Source: Winogradskyella vidalii (GTDB lineage Bacteria > Bacteroidota > Bacteroidia > Flavobacteriales > Flavobacteriaceae). Taken from it: DNA of 64,000 nucleotides. Location of the stretch: positions 372,001-436,000 of the forward strand of contig NZ_JABFDG010000002.1 in assembly GCF_013403955.1 (NCBI RefSeq), read 5' to 3'. The position numbers and the translations under genes were made by a program. Position 1 is the first letter of the stretch, and each line of letters starts with the position of its first letter. Positions 17,935 to 25,998 of the stretch are shown piece by piece. The notes under the pieces are model-generated. The model had not been told where the DNA came from and made no database searches. It saw only the letters and a program-made list of their open reading frames with translations.

Positions 17935-19233
17935 ATGTCACACTCAACTAAAGTACCTGTAGTACCTAAAGATGTTTTATTACCATTTATACTGATAACC
18001 TCTTTGTTTGCACTTTGGGGATTTGCGAATGACATTACCAATCCTATGGTTGCTGCATTTGGAACCGTAATGGAAATCTCTACCGCTAAAGCAGCTTTAG
18101 TACAATTAGCTTTTTATGGTGGTTATGCTACTATGGCAATACCAGCCGCTCTTTTTGTTAGAAAATACAGTTACAAAAGCGGAATAATGTTAGGCTTAAC
18201 ACTTTATGCCACAGGTGCATTATTATTTTTTCCTGCGGCTAAATTTGAAGTCTTTGGCTTCTTTTTGGGATCGCTTTATATTCTAACTTTCGGACTTGCT
18301 TTTTTAGAGACCACTGCCAATCCATTTATCTTATCCATGGGTGATGAAAGCACTGCTACGCAACGTTTAAATTTGGCACAAGCCTTTAACCCAATTGGTT
18401 CACTCTTAGGGATGTTTGTCGCTTCAAAATTTATTTTAATTGCTTTAGATTCTGACATTAGAAACGAAGCAGGCGCACTCGTATTCAACACTTTAGATGA
18501 AGCTCAAAAAGCAGTGATAAGAACACATGATCTAGGCGTTATAAGAAACCCTTATGTAATCCTTGGTTTTGTAGTGATAGTAATGTTGGTCGTTATAGGA
18601 TTTACAAAAATGCCAAAAAGAGCTGAAAACGACAATCATTCTTCTGCCGCATCTTCATTTAAGAGATTATTCAAAAATGGAAAATATAAAGAAGGTGTTA
18701 TCGCTCAATTATTTTATGTCGCTGCTCAAATTATGTGTTGGACATTCATTATTCAATATGCAGGGAATTTAGGCATACCAAAAGCTGAAGCTCAAAATTA
18801 TAATATTTTAGCCATGGCTATATTTTTAGTGAGTCGTTTTATAAGTACATTCTTAATGAAATATATCAACTCAAGAAAGCTATTAATGATTTTTGCACTT
18901 TGTGCTATGGTAACTATTTCTGGCGTTATTTTAATTGAAGGTATATTAGGACTCTATTTATTAGTCGCTACATCAGCCTTTATGTCTTTAATGTTCCCAA
19001 CCATTTATGGGATTGCCCTAAACGGCTTAAGAGCAGATGATACAGCATTAGGTGCTGCTGGTTTAGTAATGGCAATTGTAGGTGGTGCTTTAATGCCAAT
19101 CTTACAGGGGCTTATGATAGACACAGAAAAAATTGGTCCTTTTTCAGGGGTTAATTTCTCCTTTATTCTTCCTTTTATATGTTTTTGTGTCATTGCATTC
19201 TATGGCTATAGAACTTTAAAATTTTATAAATAA
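17935..19233 (+). CDS. fucP: L-fucose:H+ symporter, MFS family
   Basis: 432 residues with about 12 hydrophobic segments. Hallmarks of FucP: WGFANDITNP in the first helix, whose Asp matches the essential Asp46 of E. coli FucP, and GLAFLETTANPFI with Glu matching Glu135, followed by RLNLAQAFNPIGS. It imports L-fucose across the inner membrane with protons. A loop at ~165-190 and the C-terminal half (ALNGLRADDTALGAAGLVMA) also fit the FHS family. Close homologs take glucose/galactose, so the substrate rests partly on the fuc context. It is followed by lutABC. Confidence 0.9.
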   Translation: MSHSTKVPVVPKDVLLPFILITSLFALWGFANDITNPMVAAFGTVMEISTAKAALVQLAFYGGYATMAIPAALFVRKYSYKSGIMLGLTLYATGALLFFPAAKFEVFGFFLGSLYILTFGLAFLETTANPFILSMGDESTATQRLNLAQAFNPIGSLLGMFVASKFILIALDSDIRNEAGALVFNTLDEAQKAVIRTHDLGVIRNPYVILGFVVIVMLVVIGFTKMPKRAENDNHSSAASSFKRLFKNGKYKEGVIAQLFYVAAQIMCWTFIIQYAGNLGIPKAEAQNYNILAMAIFLVSRFISTFLMKYINSRKLLMIFALCAMVTISGVILIEGILGLYLLVATSAFMSLMFPTIYGIALNGLRADDTALGAAGLVMAIVGGALMPILQGLMIDTEKIGPFSGVNFSFILPFICFCVIAFYGYRTLKFYK

Positions 19234-19305
19234 GTCATTATAATTAAATAATCATGACTTTGTTTGAGATAAAAAAACTGAACTTGAAAAACTAAATTCA
19301 AACTA

Positions 19306-20043
19306 ATGAAAGTAGGCTTATTTATTCCGTGTTATATCAATCAACTATATCCACAAGTAGGAAAAGCAACATTAGAACTTTTAGAAAAACTCAATGTACA
19401 AGTCGCTTACCCTTCTGGTCAAACCTGTTGCGGACAACCGATGGCTAACTCTGGTTATGAGTCTGATTCTGTTGGTGCTTGTAATAATTTTGTAGAATTA
19501 TTTAAAGGTTTCGATTACATTGTGACGCCTTCCGGAAGTTGTGCCTATCATGTAAAAAAACATTATAATATAATTCCCCAATCCGAAGATGTTATTAATG
19601 TGCGCAATAACGTTTATGAACTCTGTGATTTTATATTAAACGTCTTAAAAATTAAAGATTTTGGTGCTTCATTTCCTTACAAAGTTGGCGTTCACAAAAG
19701 TTGTCATGGCCTAAGAGGTTTACGATTAGGCTCCTGTTCTGAAGTGGTTGGCGAACGCTATTCTTATATTGAAGAATTACTACAACATACCAAAGGCGTC
19801 GAAATAATGCCCTTAAAACGCAGTGATGAATGCTGTGGCTTTGGTGGTACATTTGCTGTTACCGAAGAAGCCGTTTCTGTTAAAATGGGTAAAGACAAAA
19901 TTAAAGATCATTTAGATAGTGGTGTAGAAGTTATCACAGCTACAGACACCTCATGCTTAATGCATTTAGAAGGTTTAGTAACCCGAAACAATCAGCCACT
20001 TAAAGTGTTACATATTGCCGAAATTTTAAATAGTAACCTTTAA
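19306..20043 (+). CDS. lutA: L-lactate dehydrogenase complex subunit LutA
   Basis: 245 residues with two cysteine-rich CCG domains: TCCGQPMANSGY in the first half and ECCGFGGTFAV in the second, preceded by HKSCHGLRGLR. This pattern defines the LutA/YkgE/GlpC-like iron-sulfur proteins. With LutB and LutC it forms the NAD-independent complex that oxidises L-lactate to pyruvate at the membrane. Here lactate is made by AldA from fucose-derived lactaldehyde. It is 72 bases downstream of fucP and 47 bases before lutB. Confidence 0.92.
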   Translation: MKVGLFIPCYINQLYPQVGKATLELLEKLNVQVAYPSGQTCCGQPMANSGYESDSVGACNNFVELFKGFDYIVTPSGSCAYHVKKHYNIIPQSEDVINVRNNVYELCDFILNVLKIKDFGASFPYKVGVHKSCHGLRGLRLGSCSEVVGERYSYIEELLQHTKGVEIMPLKRSDECCGFGGTFAVTEEAVSVKMGKDKIKDHLDSGVEVITATDTSCLMHLEGLVTRNNQPLKVLHIAEILNSNL

Positions 20044-20090
20044 GCTAAGCACGAATCCTAAATTCTAGGTTCTCAAAAAAACAAATAAAA

Positions 20091-21464
20091 ATGAGTCACT
20101 CACAATTAGCAAGTATCTTTAATAAAGATGAAAAGAAAGTCGATTGGCACGATAAAGCACTATGGTTTGTGCGCCATAAAAGAGACCTTTCTGTTCATAA
20201 TGTAAAAGGCTGGGAAGAGTTACGAAATTTGGGTCATGGTATAAAAGCACACATGCTCTCCAACTTAGACAATTACCTTATAGAATTTGAAGCCAATGCT
20301 TTAAAAAACGGTGTTCAAGTCCATTGGGCTGCAAATGCAGAAGAACACAATAAAATAGTCCACAGTATAATTAAAGAAAATAAGGCTAAAAAGGTGGTAA
20401 AAAGTAAGTCGATGTTGACTGAAGAGTGCCATTTAAATCCTCATTTAGAAGCTGATGGCATTGAAGTGATTGATACCGATTTGGGTGAACGCATTGTTCA
20501 ATTAGCAAAAGAACCACCAAGTCATATTGTTTTACCAGCTATTCATAAAAATAAACATGAGGTCGATGAATTGTTTCAAGAACACTTAGGCACAAAACCC
20601 TGTGATGGTGATCCTCAATATTTAACAGGTGAAGCCCGTAAACATTTACGTCAAAAATTTATTGAAGCTGATGTTGCCATAACAGGTGTTAATTTTGCTA
20701 TTGCAGATACAGGTGGTTTTGTGGTTTGCACCAATGAAGGTAATGCTGATATGGGTGCACATTTAGCCCCCGTTCATATTGCATGTATGGGTGTTGAAAA
20801 AATCATCCCGAAACAAGAACATTTAGGTGTTTTTCTAAGATTATTAGCCAGAAGCGCTACCGGACAACCAATTACAACCTATTCATCACATTTTAAAAAA
20901 CCAAGAAAGGGCGAAAAAATGCATATCGTCATTGTCGATAATGGCCGTTCAGAACAATTAAGCAGACCCGATTTTAGAGCCTCCTTACATTGTATTCGTT
21001 GTGGTGCTTGCATGAATACTTGCCCTATTTACAGACGTAGTGGTGGCCATAGTTATGACGCCACAATTCCAGGACCAATTGGTTCAATTTTATCACCAGG
21101 AAAAGACTTAACGAAACACAGTACCTTGCCGTTTGCATCCACATTATGTGGTTCTTGCTCCGATGTATGTCCAGTTAAAATTGACATTCACGCACAACTT
21201 TACAAATGGCGCCAGATTATTACCAAAGAAACACCGCAACCCTTTGTAAAAAAGCAATCCATGAAAGCCATGGGAAAAATATTTGCTAAACCCTCTCAAT
21301 TTGAAAAAGTTGGAAAAGTAGCCCGATGGTCGTTACGAAATTTACCAAAATCGTTGATTAACTCAAAATTGAATACCTGGGGACAAGCTAGAGATTTACC
21401 TTCAGGACCGAAACAAAGTTTTGACCAATGGTACGAGGAACGCCAAAACAACAAAAAAGATTAA
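20091..21464 (+). CDS. lutB: L-lactate dehydrogenase complex iron-sulfur subunit LutB
   Basis: 457 residues. The N-terminal ~290 residues form the LUD domain (ITGVNFAIADTGGFVVCTNEGN is a clear block around 200). The C-terminal third carries two 4Fe-4S sites, CIRCGACMNTCPIYR and CGSCSDVCPVKIDIH. LutB is the central electron-transfer subunit of the lactate oxidase complex LutABC. Only two bases separate its stop from the lutC ATG. Confidence 0.95.
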   Translation: MSHSQLASIFNKDEKKVDWHDKALWFVRHKRDLSVHNVKGWEELRNLGHGIKAHMLSNLDNYLIEFEANALKNGVQVHWAANAEEHNKIVHSIIKENKAKKVVKSKSMLTEECHLNPHLEADGIEVIDTDLGERIVQLAKEPPSHIVLPAIHKNKHEVDELFQEHLGTKPCDGDPQYLTGEARKHLRQKFIEADVAITGVNFAIADTGGFVVCTNEGNADMGAHLAPVHIACMGVEKIIPKQEHLGVFLRLLARSATGQPITTYSSHFKKPRKGEKMHIVIVDNGRSEQLSRPDFRASLHCIRCGACMNTCPIYRRSGGHSYDATIPGPIGSILSPGKDLTKHSTLPFASTLCGSCSDVCPVKIDIHAQLYKWRQIITKETPQPFVKKQSMKAMGKIFAKPSQFEKVGKVARWSLRNLPKSLINSKLNTWGQARDLPSGPKQSFDQWYEERQNNKKD

Positions 21465-21466
21465 AC

Positions 21467-22057
21467 ATGGGCAGTAGAGATCAAATATTAGCGAGAATAA
21501 AATCTAACAAACCAGAATTAATCGACTTACCACAAATTGATACTTCGGTTTTTAAGGATGAAGATTTAGACCTTATAAAAGAATTTATAAAGAAAGTAGA
21601 AGTTGTTGGAGGCAATGTGGTTGAAGCCACTTCTAACGCTGATGTTATTCAACAAATTAAAGCTAATTTTCCAGATACTAAAAATAACTTTTCGCAGTTA
21701 AAAGATGCTGATGGTTTTAATACGCTTAACTTAGAAACCATTCAAAACCCTCATGAACTTAAAGATTTAGATGTTCTAGTTTTAGAAAGTAAAATTGGTG
21801 TTGCTGAAAATGGATCCGTATGGCTTGCCGACGATGATATTCCGGTGAGAGTTTTACCTTTTATAACCAAGCATTTAGCGGTTGTAATTACAAAACAAGC
21901 TATCGTCGCTTATATGCATGAGGCTTATAAAAAACTCTCTGAGACTAAAGCCGACTACGGTGTTTTTCTTGCTGGCCCTTCAAAAACAGCAGATATTGAG
22001 CAGTCTTTAGTAATTGGTGCTCATGGCGCTTTGAGTTTAACTATTTTCTTAAAATAA
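21467..22057 (+). CDS. lutC: L-lactate dehydrogenase complex subunit LutC
   Basis: 196 residues from ATG 21467 (MGSRDQILARIKSNKP). An upstream in-frame ATG at 21428 would overlap lutB and adds unrelated residues. LUD-domain protein with VAENGSVWLADDD, FITKHLAVVI and the C-terminal FLAGPSKTADIEQSLVIGAHG, diagnostic for LutC/YkgG. Third subunit of the L-lactate oxidising complex and the last gene of the operon; a very long hairpin terminator begins 38 bases after its stop. Confidence 0.93.
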   Translation: MGSRDQILARIKSNKPELIDLPQIDTSVFKDEDLDLIKEFIKKVEVVGGNVVEATSNADVIQQIKANFPDTKNNFSQLKDADGFNTLNLETIQNPHELKDLDVLVLESKIGVAENGSVWLADDDIPVRVLPFITKHLAVVITKQAIVAYMHEAYKKLSETKADYGVFLAGPSKTADIEQSLVIGAHGALSLTIFLK

Positions 22058-22094
22058 CACTGTCTCAAAATTATTAATTATAATTACTTTAATT

Positions 22095-22148
22095 AAACTT
22101 TTTACAGCAACTATTTATTTAATGATAGTTGTTGTAAAAAGTTTTTAT
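22095..22148 (+). terminator. 20-pair terminator of the lut operon, overlapping the facing gene
   Basis: The arms 22095-22114 and 22125-22144 pair along 20 positions with one G-U, around a 10-base loop, followed by TTTTTA. The second arm and loop lie within the last codons and stop of the convergent cytochrome gene, so this sequence is both coding and terminator. Confidence 0.8.
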
Positions 22149-24387
22149 ATTCGGGCTTATTAGGATATAAATCTATCAATTTCATTAAAGCACTTTCGGC
22201 TTTTTCTGGTTGATTAGAATTAAAATAATGATACGCTAAGGCATATAGTAAACTCTCGTTTGAAGCATCAACCTTTAAACCTTCTAAAAGCGTTTCTTCT
22301 GCACTTTTGTTATCTTGTTTTTTGCTATACAATAAACTCAAATTGTAATAAGGACGTGGATTTTCTGGCATACGCTCAATGGCATTAGTCATTTGTTTAA
22401 TCGCATCATCTGTGCGATTTAATTCAGCATATAATAATGCTAAAGAATAATAAACAGGTCCAAATTCTGGTTCTTGTGCAATAACGGCTTTGAATGTTTG
22501 CTCAGCCTTTTCAAAGTTTTGGTCTTTATAGTAAAGTGTGGCTAGGTCTAAGCGTATTTGATTATTTAATACATCAATAGCCAAAGCACTTTCAAACCCT
22601 TCAATCCCCTTTTGCAAATCACCTTTCTTAATATTATATCGCGCTCTTTTTATGCGGCCACCTACAAAATCAGAATTATGGTCTAGATAATCAAAAAACT
22701 CTTTTTTTACTTTTTGATAGCTGTCTTTATAGTTGTCTGGTATTTGTAATTCTGTTAAACCTCCCAATCCGTAAAACGCTTTAATTCTTACGGTACGCTT
22801 TCCATCATTTAGTAAAGGCAGAAAATAACTGGTATAATCAGTAGTATCAGTTTCACCCAATACATCTACAGTGGCTGCTCTTACTAAAGCAGATTCATCA
22901 TTTAAAAGTTTAAGATATTGGTCTATTAAATCATCTGAATAGTAATTTGAAATCACTTTTACTGCAGAAGCTCTAGCTATTTCTGGTTGGGTTTTATCAT
23001 TCATTAATTCGGCTAACCCTTCATGAGCATCAGAATGACCAGCAATTCCTGGCGCTAATTTATCTGAAAAATGAATAGAATCTACCTCACCATATTGTTT
23101 TTGGAATTCTTCCCAAGCCCATTTATCATCTTTATCTTCATGGCAACCTGTACATGCATTTGGCGTTCCATATTTTAGACTCTGATCTGGTCTTGGAATT
23201 CTAAAACTATGGTCTCTTCTAAAATCATTTCCCATATAATAGCGTCCGGTCATATGACAATTAATACATTGTGCCCCTTCTGTATCGACTTCATGAAAAT
23301 GATGTTTTGGCGTATCGTAATCTGCAGGTATGTGACATTGAGCACAAAGCATATTGCCTTCAAACCTTAATTCCATGGAATGTGAATTATGACAATTGTT
23401 ACACGTCACGTTATTTTGATACATTTTACTTTGAACAAAGGATCCGTAAACATACACTTCATCTAAAATTTGACCATCTGCAAAATAAAGATTCTCTTCA
23501 ATTAATTGCGGATAATAATGGTCGAGCATAGTGCCTTCAAAATTAAAATGTGTAGAAAATTGTTCGCGACGCATATGGCAACGCGCACACTGATCAACCA
23601 ATTCTTTTGGCTTCGTATCTAGAGTCATTTGCAGTGTTCCTGTAGAAGTGTAGTCATCGCCTAATCGGTTAACATCCTCTACGTGCTGTTTTCCTGGACC
23701 GTGACAAGCTTCACAGCTCACATTAATTAGAGCATATTTGGTATCATAACTATGTGTCTCTTGATCATAATTTTTTCTCACATTGGTAGAATGACAATCA
23801 GAACACATGTTATTCCAGTTTAATCCACCTCTAGACCAGTGTAACCATTCTGAATGTACCACTTTAAAATCAGGATACAAATCAAACCATTTATTTTCAA
23901 CCGAATCCCAAGCCGTTCTTAAACATTGGTAATGTCCATCTGGAAACTGCACTATATATTGTTGTAATGGTGTAACGCCAAAAGTGTAAATCACTTTATA
24001 ATCGTGATATTCGCCATCGGGACCTTCTGTATTTGCATAAAAATCACCGTTTTTTTGAAAGAAATGTGAAGTTACCCCTTGACTCGTAAATTTTTCTCCA
24101 TTAAAATCTGCCAAGACCGAAATACTATCGGCAATTTCCATGGCTTTATCATGATGAGAACCTTGCCAATCTTTAAATTCCTCTTCATGACATTCTCTAC
24201 AATTTTGATCGCCTAAAAAGTGATCATCAGGAATCAATTTCCCTGATAAAAAGACAGATTCTTTTTTAGCTACTGTTTCGTAATTATTTTTTTCTTTACA
24301 TGAAAAAACAACAGAAAAACAGACTAGAACTAGAATCACTAAATGATTGTAAGCGGGTATTTTAGGTTGGCAAATCTTGAATTTCAC
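22111..24387 (-). CDS. Octaheme c-type cytochrome with HEAT and TPR repeats (lipoprotein)
   Basis: 758 residues. The start is GTG 24387; no other start gives the signal peptide, which ends in lipobox VFSC at ~30. Eight heme c sites follow: CRECH, CSDCH, CEACH, CARCH, CNNCH, CAQCH, CINCH and CTGCH, spread over residues ~60-420, in the style of cytochrome c554/NrfA-like multiheme proteins. Residues ~450-570 look like HEAT repeats (ASAVKVISNYY, VRAATVDVLGE, VRIKAFYGLGGL). Residues ~580-750 are TPRs (EPEFGPVYYSLALLYAEL, PRPYYNLSLLYSK). It is probably a periplasm-facing electron-transfer protein whose repeats dock partners. The redox substrate is unknown; nitrite, sulfite or tetrathionate chemistry would be guesses. 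Confidence 0.88.
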   Translation of the reverse strand: MKFKICQPKIPAYNHLVILVLVCFSVVFSCKEKNNYETVAKKESVFLSGKLIPDDHFLGDQNCRECHEEEFKDWQGSHHDKAMEIADSISVLADFNGEKFTSQGVTSHFFQKNGDFYANTEGPDGEYHDYKVIYTFGVTPLQQYIVQFPDGHYQCLRTAWDSVENKWFDLYPDFKVVHSEWLHWSRGGLNWNNMCSDCHSTNVRKNYDQETHSYDTKYALINVSCEACHGPGKQHVEDVNRLGDDYTSTGTLQMTLDTKPKELVDQCARCHMRREQFSTHFNFEGTMLDHYYPQLIEENLYFADGQILDEVYVYGSFVQSKMYQNNVTCNNCHNSHSMELRFEGNMLCAQCHIPADYDTPKHHFHEVDTEGAQCINCHMTGRYYMGNDFRRDHSFRIPRPDQSLKYGTPNACTGCHEDKDDKWAWEEFQKQYGEVDSIHFSDKLAPGIAGHSDAHEGLAELMNDKTQPEIARASAVKVISNYYSDDLIDQYLKLLNDESALVRAATVDVLGETDTTDYTSYFLPLLNDGKRTVRIKAFYGLGGLTELQIPDNYKDSYQKVKKEFFDYLDHNSDFVGGRIKRARYNIKKGDLQKGIEGFESALAIDVLNNQIRLDLATLYYKDQNFEKAEQTFKAVIAQEPEFGPVYYSLALLYAELNRTDDAIKQMTNAIERMPENPRPYYNLSLLYSKKQDNKSAEETLLEGLKVDASNESLLYALAYHYFNSNQPEKAESALMKLIDLYPNKPEYKNFLQQLSLNK

Positions 24388-24819
24388 AAGGCAGAGTTTT
24401 AATATAATTTCATAGTGAAATTACAGTATCAAATGTAACTAAAAAATGTGTTTTATCCTACATGTTTCGTAAGAAGGACAGCGCTTAAACACCTATTTAA
24501 AACCACTCTAATTTGACCTGCCACTTCGCTTAAAAACACTCCTATTTTTAATTCAATTAACCCCCTAGACAGACACTTGAAGTTAAAAAATTAATGCTTC
24601 TTTTATATCCACCTTGTATCTGCATAGCTGTGACTTAAAATAACTAGATTTTAAGTTAAACCTTTAACATTATTTATTTTTGACTAAATGATATATAAAA
24701 GCTGTTTTTTATTTAAATTACAAAGAATAAGTACTTGTTAAAATACCGTCATATTCTTCATAAAAAAATGACAGAAATAGCAATCTATCCAATTATTAAA
24801 AACAATGTAACTTTGTATT
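24388..24819. other. Intergenic region with a palindrome
   Basis: AATTTCA-TAG-TGAAATT (24406-24422) is a perfect 17-bp palindrome 19 bases upstream of the cytochrome start and could be a repressor or activator site. The remaining ~390 bases show no ORF, RNA or terminator I can support. Confidence 0.4.
24808..24815 (+). promoter_or_regulatory. -7 box just upstream of the HD-PycTM gene
   Basis: TAACTTTG fits TAnnTTTG exactly and ends 4 bases before the ATG at 24820. If used, the mRNA would be leaderless or nearly so. No -33 element is evident. Confidence 0.35.
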
Positions 24820-25986
24820 ATGAAAGAAACACTTTTATTTAATGTGGAAATATATGTGGCAGAACTGCTAAATAAGCAACTTGCTTCCACAAATTACTAC
24901 CACAATGCTATTCATACCAGAGAAGTTGTTGCCAATGTTAAAGATTTAGCAACTAAAGAAAACTGTTCTGAAACAGAAACTTTAAGCTTATTATTAGCAG
25001 CGTGGTTTCATGATACAGGTTATATTTACACCGACGACGGCCATGAAGAAGAAAGTGTTAAGATTGCTAAATCATATTTAAAAACGCAAGATGTTCCTGA
25101 AGCAACTCAAGAACAAATTGAACAATTAATTTTAGCAACAAAGAAAAATTTTAAGCCCACCAATAAACTAGAGGCTATAGCTAAAGATGCCGATTGCGGA
25201 CATATTGCTTCTGAGGATTATTTGAGTACTTCAGAAAATTTACTCAAAGAGATAAATGCTAAAAATGAATATCAACTTTCCAAAATAGAATGGATGCGAG
25301 AGAACTTAAACTTTCTCAAAAACCATTCTTTTTATTCTGATTCTGCAAAATTATTATGGCAGCCCAAAAAAGAACGCAACCAATTAGAAATTCAGAAAAA
25401 GCTATATAAACAATCTAATAAGAAAAGCAAAAAAGACAAATCCACAAAGTTTGGCAGAGGTGTAGAAACCATGTATCGTGTGCAATTAAAAAACCATATT
25501 GAATTAAGTGCCATTGCAGATACTAAAGCCAACATATTGCTTTCGGTAAATGCTATAATTATTTCGGTAGCTTTATCTAATTTAATTCCGAAATTAGATA
25601 GTCCTTCAAATTACTTTTTAGTCTATCCTACGTTAATTTTAATGCTTTTTAGTGTTGCTTCTGTAGTATTATCGGTACTTTCTACACGACCTAAAATATC
25701 TAATGTCGCCATTACTAAAGACATGATTAAAAAGAAAAAAACTAATATCCTCTTTTTTGGAAATTTTCATAAAATGAGTTTGAAAGATTTTGAATGGGGA
25801 ATCGACTACCTAATGGATAACGAAGAAACCTTATACAATTCACTGACAAAAGATTTGTATTATTTAGGATTAGTGCTTAACAGAAAATACAAATTATTAA
25901 GAATCACTTATACCGTTTTCATGTTCGGAATTATTATATCAGCGGCTACATTTATTTATAGTTATTACATAAACATGGTTGCTTAA
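24820..25986 (+). CDS. HD phosphohydrolase fused to a Pycsar-effector-type membrane domain (PycTM/DUF5706)
   Basis: 388 residues. Residues ~15-140 are an HD domain with metal ligands in YHNAIHT, AWFHDTGY and AKDADCGH, the class that hydrolyses (cyclic) nucleotides. After a lysine-rich linker (~190-205), residues ~215-385 match the PycTM domain: LKNHIELSAIADTKANILLSV, then TM segments around 240-260, 268-292 and 362-384. In Pycsar antiphage systems this domain disrupts the membrane when it senses cCMP/cUMP. No nucleotide cyclase is nearby, and the HD fusion suggests housekeeping or stress signalling rather than a classical Pycsar pair. First gene of a tight three-gene operon (gaps of 12 and 14 bases). 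Confidence 0.85.
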   Translation: MKETLLFNVEIYVAELLNKQLASTNYYHNAIHTREVVANVKDLATKENCSETETLSLLLAAWFHDTGYIYTDDGHEEESVKIAKSYLKTQDVPEATQEQIEQLILATKKNFKPTNKLEAIAKDADCGHIASEDYLSTSENLLKEINAKNEYQLSKIEWMRENLNFLKNHSFYSDSAKLLWQPKKERNQLEIQKKLYKQSNKKSKKDKSTKFGRGVETMYRVQLKNHIELSAIADTKANILLSVNAIIISVALSNLIPKLDSPSNYFLVYPTLILMLFSVASVVLSVLSTRPKISNVAITKDMIKKKKTNILFFGNFHKMSLKDFEWGIDYLMDNEETLYNSLTKDLYYLGLVLNRKYKLLRITYTVFMFGIIISAATFIYSYYINMVA

Positions 25987-25998
25987 TATTAAAATATT

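Noticed and set aside
24820..25986. Canonical Pycsar antiphage system
   Set aside because: The PycTM-type domain is there, but no uridylate/cytidylate cyclase is next to it and an HD domain is fused instead. No other defence genes surround it.
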